From: Octadecabacter sp.
Lineage (GTDB): Bacteria > Pseudomonadota > Alphaproteobacteria > Rhodobacterales > Rhodobacteraceae
Assembly (NCBI GenBank): GCA_003533975.1
Contig: DQCL01000146.1
Location: 1-17,483, forward strand
DNA: 17,483 nucleotides
Reading direction: 5' to 3'
Made by a program: the position numbers and the translations under genes. Below are positions 13,227-17,483 of this stretch, piece by piece; positions within the stretch are counted from its first letter, which is position 1, and each line of letters begins with the position of its first letter. Under the pieces are notes generated by a model. The model searched no databases. It had not been told where the DNA came from and saw nothing but the letters and a program-made list of their open reading frames with translations.

Positions 13227-14614
13227 GCGGCGGTCAGGCTGACCTTGTTGCGCCCGCCGCTTTTGGCTGCGTAAAGCGCGACATCGGCGGCATTTACCAA
13301 TTCAGCGTGGTTTTCGGCCGTCTTACCGGAGTCTTTCCCGTCGCTTAAGTAAACGCCAACCGACATCGTTACGTGTACTTCCTTGCGGTCGGGCCCAACG
13401 AAGAATGGCGCCCCACCGATCAAGTTGCAAAGCCGCTCTGCTGCTTTGCGGGCATGATCGACGTCACTGTTCGGGATCGCGACGAGGAATTCTTCACCGC
13501 CAATACGCGCCAAAAGATCGACAGCACGCAAGTTGCCCTGCAAACGCTGCGCTGTTTGACGCAAAACGTCGTCTCCCGCGGAATGGCCATAGGTGTCATT
13601 TACCGATTTGAAGTGATCAAGGTCGAGGGCCATGATCGCAAACTGTCGGCCGTTTTTGCGGCTTTCAGCCGAGAGCCGCGCCAAATGTGGCATGGCATAG
13701 CGACGGTTGAACAACCCTGTCAGCGGGTCCGTAATGGCGGCTTTGAGGCCGGTTTCAACAGTGCGGCGCAGGGCGTCGGCTTCGTGTTTGGCTTGGATCA
13801 ACACGGCGCAGCGGTGCCTGATTTCAGCCGCGTCAACGTTAGAATAAACGATGTCGCTGGCCCCTAGGTCCAACGCCATTGCCGCGGCGTGGCGCGCATC
13901 TGCGGGTAGCAATGCCATGATACTAGAGTGCCGCGTTTCCGAACGGCTGCGAAGCTCAGACAGGATCCGAAACAGGGCGTTATCGTCAAAAAGCCCTGCG
14001 CGGAAATCTAGCAAGAAAAGGTCGACAGGATATTTTTGGATGGACTCGCGTGTGATGCTTTCTGTTGCAGAGGCTTTGACTTGTACGTTTTCCAAGGTCT
14101 TTGAAAGATACCCAAGGTCCGGCGCCAAAGTGTCGTCGAGCGAGGCAACGACAACCTGCGTTGGCGCCGCAAATTCGCTGCAGGCTTCTGAGAACCCAAG
14201 TGCGGTGCGGGTTCCTTCGCGCATCCGTAATTCTTGACGGGCATCACGGCTGCGCAACAAGCTTCTGATGCGGGCTTGAAGGACGTGGTCATCAAACGGT
14301 TTGGACAGAACGTCATCTGCGCCCGCTTCGAGTGCTGCTACGCGGTGTTGTGGTGTCGCGAACCCGCCGGTGGCAATGATCGGGATAAGGCTTGCGTTTT
14401 CGTCGGCCTTCAATGCGCTGCAAAACGCGCTGACAGCGTCTTTGCCAATAGCAGTGTCCAGCAGGATCAGATCTGGCAGCGACGCATCAATTTCGGCCTT
14501 CGCTTCTGCGAGGGTTTCGCAAAGGCGAACGCGGTATTGCGCGACCAGAAGTTTGACCTTTAGAACGATCCTATTCGTCGCGACAGCGTCTATGATAAGA
14601 ATTTCACCAGCCAT
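13223..14614 (-). CDS. pleD: PleD-type response regulator diguanylate cyclase (REC-REC-GGDEF)
   Basis: A 463-residue soluble protein. Receiver 1 (about 1-120) has D9, the phosphoacceptor D53 (LILLDTA) and K105 (LSKPF). Receiver 2 (about 152-275) has D203 (LLDF) but lacks the conserved lysine, so it is probably a degenerate adaptor, as in PleD. The GGDEF domain (about 290-460) opens with TDPLTGLFNRRY and has the active-site GGEEF (372-376). An inhibitory-site RxxD (R363-D366) lies five residues upstream. It should make cyclic di-GMP from two GTP when phosphorylated, with product inhibition. It is divergent from DUF3572 and convergent with the ECF module. The partner kinase is not in the window. 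Confidence 0.9.
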   Translation of the reverse strand: MAGEILIIDAVATNRIVLKVKLLVAQYRVRLCETLAEAKAEIDASLPDLILLDTAIGKDAVSAFCSALKADENASLIPIIATGGFATPQHRVAALEAGADDVLSKPFDDHVLQARIRSLLRSRDARQELRMREGTRTALGFSEACSEFAAPTQVVVASLDDTLAPDLGYLSKTLENVQVKASATESITRESIQKYPVDLFLLDFRAGLFDDNALFRILSELRSRSETRHSSIMALLPADARHAAAMALDLGASDIVYSNVDAAEIRHRCAVLIQAKHEADALRRTVETGLKAAITDPLTGLFNRRYAMPHLARLSAESRKNGRQFAIMALDLDHFKSVNDTYGHSAGDDVLRQTAQRLQGNLRAVDLLARIGGEEFLVAIPNSDVDHARKAAERLCNLIGGAPFFVGPDRKEVHVTMSVGVYLSDGKDSGKTAENHAELVNAADVALYAAKSGGRNKVSLTAA

Positions 14615-14708
14615 TCTTGTTTCCTTCCGAGCTTTACCCCAGTCTCGTTCTGACTAGATTTGGCCCCTAATGGTTAAGAAACTCTTTCCTTGTTGGTAAT
14701 TATCCTGA

Positions 14709-14987
14709 ATGACTCCTGAACGCGCTGAACATATCGCCATTTCAGCCCTTGGCTGGCTGGCCGGAAACGAAGAGCTTTTGCCTTTATTTCTTGGCTCATC
14801 TGGGGCCGCAGCGGAGGACATTCGCGCACAGGCGGAAAACCCCGCTTTCCTTGGGTCAGTGTTGGAGTTTCTGACGATGGACGACGCTTGGGTGGTCGCA
14901 TTTTGCGATGTGAATGGGGTGAAGTATGAAGAACCCCTAATGGCGCGTTATGCATTACCGGGTGCGCAAGCGGTGCATTGGACATGA
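14709..14987 (+). CDS. DUF3572 family protein
   Basis: A 92-residue soluble protein. ALGWLAGNEELLPLFLGSSGAAAEDIRAQAENPAFLGSVLEFLTMDDAWVVAFCD is the DUF3572 pattern. Length is typical for the family, whose function is unknown. From memory, next to pleD is a common position for this gene in Rhodobacterales. The stop overlaps the ATG of the HAD phosphatase gene (ATGA at 14984-14987), so the two are translationally coupled. Confidence 0.85.
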   Translation: MTPERAEHIAISALGWLAGNEELLPLFLGSSGAAAEDIRAQAENPAFLGSVLEFLTMDDAWVVAFCDVNGVKYEEPLMARYALPGAQAVHWT

Positions 14988-15682
14988 ACAACGCATATAT
15001 TCGAGGTTTGGTTTTCGACAAAGACGGCACGCTGTTTGATTTCAACGCAACGTGGGGCGCGTGGGCGCGCGATGTTTTCGTTGCCGAAACGAAAGGCGAC
15101 CCAGACCGGCTTGAGCCGCTGGCAAATGCGCTTGGGTATGACCTTGAGAAAGGCTTGTTTCACCCAGGAAGCCTTGTGATCGCGAGCACGGTAAGCGAGA
15201 TCGCTGAAGCGGCACTTCCCTTTGTTCCCGAAACATCTGTTGAGGCACTCATCATGCGGTTCAACGCAGCGGCAATTGATGCGCCGCAGGTTGAAACCAC
15301 ACCGCTCGTCCCATTTCTGACCTCCCTCAGGGAGGCGGGGTTGAAGCTTGGTGTGGCGACGAACGATGGTGAAGAACCTGCGCGTGCGCATCTGGCGGCT
15401 GCGGGCACAGAGGCGCTGTTTGATTATATTGTTGGATCGGATTCCGGTTTCGGAGGCAAGCCTGCTGCGGGTCAGTTGCATGGGTTTTGCGCGGCGACCA
15501 GTCTGGATGCGAGCGTTTGCGCGATGGTGGGAGACAGCACGCACGATTTACATGCAGGGCGTGCAGCGGGGATGGTAACTGTCGCTGTTTTGACGGGCGT
15601 AGCTGGGCGTGAAGAGCTTTCCCCGCACGCTGATGTCGTCCTGAATTCCATTGCTGATCTGCCCGCGTGGTTGGGGATTTAG
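14984..15682 (+). CDS. HAD-superfamily phosphatase (Gph-like)
   Basis: A 232-residue haloacid-dehalogenase-type phosphatase. Motif I is D12-K-D14-G-T-L-F-D (nucleophile and general acid), motif II is VATND with T126, motif III is K159 (FGGKP), and motif IV is GDSTHD with D184 and D188. The helical cap between motifs I and II is consistent with subfamily I, as in phosphoglycolate phosphatases. Substrate is not determined by these motifs. The ATG at 14984 overlaps the DUF3572 stop; the TTG two codons upstream is less likely. The gene ends 99 bp before mttB. Confidence 0.88.
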   Translation: MNNAYIRGLVFDKDGTLFDFNATWGAWARDVFVAETKGDPDRLEPLANALGYDLEKGLFHPGSLVIASTVSEIAEAALPFVPETSVEALIMRFNAAAIDAPQVETTPLVPFLTSLREAGLKLGVATNDGEEPARAHLAAAGTEALFDYIVGSDSGFGGKPAAGQLHGFCAATSLDASVCAMVGDSTHDLHAGRAAGMVTVAVLTGVAGREELSPHADVVLNSIADLPAWLGI

Positions 15683-15702
15683 TGAATACATAAGTTTGGT
15701 TC

Positions 15703-15719
15703 GCGACAAATTGTGTCGC
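15703..15719. promoter_or_regulatory. palindrome GCGACA-N5-TGTCGC upstream of mttB (candidate operator)
   Basis: GCGACA (15703-15708) and TGTCGC (15714-15719) are perfect inverted arms around AATTG. Sixteen of the 17 positions obey the symmetry if the centre is ignored, with one mismatched pair in the spacer. It lies 63-79 bp upstream of the mttB ATG. The inner ten bases and spacing equal those at 1302-1316. Confidence 0.5.
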
Positions 15720-15781
15720 AAAAGGCGCGGCGCGGGTGGGCAGGCATGTCAGGCTGAAGTGGACCAACAAAGGAAGTTCCG

Positions 15782-17344
15782 ATGTCTGACGCTGCCAGCC
15801 CACGCCGCCGCCGATCCGGCGGTCGCGCCGCCAATACTGCCAAACGCCAGACCTCTGACATCACCCAAATGCCGTGGCGCGTCCCCGTTAACACGGACCG
15901 CCCAACCGAACCCCTTGATGGGGATGGGGTGCAGGCTGTCCATGATGGCGCGATGCGTATTCTGGAAGAAATCGGCATCGAATTTCTGAACGAAGAAGCG
16001 ATTGCATTGTTCAAGCAGGCGGGCTGTACCGTCGACGGCACAAACGTCAAAATGGGGCGTGACTGGGTCATGGAGATGATCGGAAACGCGCCTGAGAAAT
16101 TCGACATCACACCGCGTAATCCAGATCGCAGGATCACGGTCGGGGGTGGGCATATCCTGTTTGGCAATGTGTCTTCGCCGCCCAACTATTTTGACCTTGA
16201 GATTGGCAAAAAGGTCAGCGGCAATCGCAAACAATGTGCGGATTTGTTGCGTCTGACGCAGCATTTTAACTGTATTCACTTTGCGGGCGGTTATCCGGTG
16301 GAACCCGTGGATGTGCATGCATCAGTGCGCCACTTGGATGTGGTGTTTGATAAGCTCACGCTGACGGACAAGGTTGGCCATGCCTATAGCTTGGGCAAGG
16401 AGCGCGTCGAAGACGTGATGAATATGGTGCAGATATCGGGGGGCTGGACGGATGAAGAATTCGAAGCGTCGCCGAAGATGTACACCAACATCAATTCGAC
16501 CTCGCCGTTGAAGCACGATGTGCCGATGATTGACGGCTGTTTGCGGTGCGTTCGGCGCGGGCAAGCGGTGGTTGTCACGCCATTTACGCTGGCTGGGGCA
16601 ATGGCGCCGGTGACGATGTCGGGTGCTGTTGCGCTGTCGATTGCCGAGGCGCTGTCGGCAATTGCACTGTTCCAGTACGTGCGCCCGGGAACACCGTGTG
16701 TCATTGGCACGTTTACGTCTAACGTTGATATGAAGTCGGGCGCACCTGCGTTTGGCACGCCGGAGTATATGCGCGCCACACAGATGACGGGACAGATGGC
16801 GCGGTTTTACGGGCTGCCGCTGCGATCAAGCGGATCCTGCGCGGCCAATGTCCCTGACGGGCAAGCCATGTGGGAGACCACCAACGCGCTTTGGGCATCC
16901 GTGCAGTCGGGCACGAATATGGTTTACCACGCGGCGGGTTGGCTTGAAGGCGGGCTTATCGCGTCGCCGGAGAAGTTTGTGATGGATTGCGAAGTCTTAC
17001 AGATGATCCAGCGTTACATGGAGCCAGCAGTGACGGCGACCGCGCCAGAAGACATTGCATTTGATGCGATCAAGGAAGTGGGGTCTGACGGGCATTTCTT
17101 TGGTATCCAACACACGCAAGACCGCTATGAGAACGCGTTTTATGCGCCGTTTGCATCTGACTGGCGCAACTTTGAGGCTTGGGAGGTTGCTGGCGCGGAA
17201 TGGACAGCGCAGCGCGCGCACCGGATATTCAAAGAGATCATCAATGCCTTTGAGGAACCGCCAATGGATGCAGGCATTCGCAGTGAGCTGGAAGATTTTG
17301 TGGCACGCCGTAAGTCTGAGGGTGGCGCACCGACGGATTTTTAG
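15782..17344 (+). CDS. MttB-family trimethylamine/quaternary-amine methyltransferase homologue (no pyrrolysine)
   Basis: A 520-residue protein of the MttB superfamily, close to the usual length. It begins with an Arg-rich tail (PRRRRSGGR, 7-15), then AVHDGAMRILEEIGIEFLNEEAIALFKQAGCTVDG (52-86), typical of the family N-terminus. The TIM-barrel part includes PFTLAGAMAPVTMSGAVALSIAEALSAI (267-294) and SGSCAANVPDGQAMWETTNALWA (350-372), the region where archaeal MttB carries pyrrolysine. There is no in-frame amber codon here. Non-pyrrolysine members demethylate glycine betaine, carnitine or related amines to a corrinoid protein. No corrinoid protein lies in the window. AAGGAAG precedes the ATG. 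Betaine is a plausible substrate because of the upstream carnitine genes; this is inference. Confidence 0.85.
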   Translation: MSDAASPRRRRSGGRAANTAKRQTSDITQMPWRVPVNTDRPTEPLDGDGVQAVHDGAMRILEEIGIEFLNEEAIALFKQAGCTVDGTNVKMGRDWVMEMIGNAPEKFDITPRNPDRRITVGGGHILFGNVSSPPNYFDLEIGKKVSGNRKQCADLLRLTQHFNCIHFAGGYPVEPVDVHASVRHLDVVFDKLTLTDKVGHAYSLGKERVEDVMNMVQISGGWTDEEFEASPKMYTNINSTSPLKHDVPMIDGCLRCVRRGQAVVVTPFTLAGAMAPVTMSGAVALSIAEALSAIALFQYVRPGTPCVIGTFTSNVDMKSGAPAFGTPEYMRATQMTGQMARFYGLPLRSSGSCAANVPDGQAMWETTNALWASVQSGTNMVYHAAGWLEGGLIASPEKFVMDCEVLQMIQRYMEPAVTATAPEDIAFDAIKEVGSDGHFFGIQHTQDRYENAFYAPFASDWRNFEAWEVAGAEWTAQRAHRIFKEIINAFEEPPMDAGIRSELEDFVARRKSEGGAPTDF

Positions 17345-17452
17345 CGCCTGCGGCGGGCGGGGGGCGCACCTGCGGTGCGCAAAAAAGAAGGGGGACCAGT
17401 CCCCCCGGCGCAAGCGCCTTCCCCCCCCTGGGATATTTATATGACAAAGACA
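17342..17452 (+). repeat. GC-rich hairpin tail ending in GGGATATTT (copy 3)
   Basis: Starts at the mttB stop. It holds GCGCACC-TGC-GGTGCGC (17364-17380), GGGGGAC-CA-GTCCCCC (17390-17405) and GGCGC-AA-GCGCC (17407-17418), then a C-run and GGGATATTTATATGACAAAG. It resembles the tail after the aldo/keto reductase gene, including the first bases after the stop and a stem with an AA loop but changed stem sequence. Probably a 3'-end processing or termination element. Confidence 0.55.
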
Positions 17453-17483
17453 ATGCGGTAGAGTGTTCTGGGTGATTGGGCGC

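Noticed and set aside
13373..13867. A 164-codon plus-strand frame opposite the GGDEF region.
   Set aside because: Shadow of the diguanylate cyclase, which has intact catalytic motifs.
17364..17386. Hairpin GCGCACC-TGC-GGTGCGC followed by six As as a stand-alone terminator.
   Set aside because: A-tract follows the stem on the plus strand and no T-tract follows it on either strand; kept only as part of the 3' element.
1..17483. Mobile elements, CRISPR arrays, phage genes or a toxin-antitoxin pair.
   Set aside because: No transposase or integrase frames, no regularly spaced repeats, and no fitting small gene pairs were seen.

Overview
The window looks like a chromosomal segment of an alphaproteobacterium of the order Rhodobacterales (Roseobacter-type). 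The grounds are the family mix (an MttB-like methyltransferase without pyrrolysine, a DUF3572 gene beside a PleD-type regulator, DUF983, DUF2061, a carnitine dehydrogenase-thioesterase fusion) and GC-rich 3' hairpin elements ending in G(G/A)(A/G)TATTT. These are family-level judgements made by reading; no database search was run. I see no rRNA, tRNA, CRISPR array, insertion sequence or phage gene. No gene-free stretch exceeds about 190 bp.

Layout. 1-2454: a YcaD-like MFS transporter (minus) divergent from an aldo/keto reductase (plus). 2613-6882: a carnitine-catabolic block. It contains a BKACE (DUF849) enzyme likely to cleave 3-dehydrocarnitine, a carnitine dehydrogenase fused to a hotdog thioesterase, and an SDR overlapping the fusion gene. 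Between BKACE and the dehydrogenase sits a three-gene lipoprotein cassette: a 55-residue lipoprotein missed by length-based ORF calling, a lipocalin-like lipoprotein, and a 102-residue lipoprotein sharing a TM-x(4,5)-C-x2-RGG motif with the first. A Rho-independent terminator follows the cassette. 6916-7776: an XRE regulator on the minus strand, facing the SDR. 7878-9903: a DUF2061 membrane protein, a membrane fatty-acid desaturase/hydroxylase and an EamA exporter. 9900-11023: a Nudix hydrolase and a DUF983 protein (minus operon).

11210-13226: an envelope-stress-like module with a periplasmic four-EF-hand protein, an ECF sigma factor, a 114-residue single-TM protein (candidate anti-sigma) and a CpxP/ZraP-like heavy-metal-sensor protein. 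13223-14614 (minus): a PleD-type REC-REC-GGDEF diguanylate cyclase. 14709-15682: DUF3572 and a Gph-like HAD phosphatase. 15782-17344: the MttB-family methyltransferase, followed by a hairpin-rich tail.

How the genes may work together. The encoded enzymes can take L-carnitine to 3-dehydrocarnitine, then to betainyl-CoA plus acetoacetate, then to glycine betaine; the SDR may act on a side product. The distant MttB homologue is a candidate for demethylating the glycine betaine, which would make the window a dispersed quaternary-amine catabolic region. The sequence also shows a shared palindrome, CGACA-N5-TGTCG, in the MFS/aldo-keto reductase intergenic region and upstream of mttB. Similar hairpin tails begin right at the stop codons of the aldo/keto reductase and mttB genes. 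The nearby regulator carries a 20-bp-phased direct repeat at its own start. A minus-oriented terminator lies between the EF-hand and sigma-factor genes.
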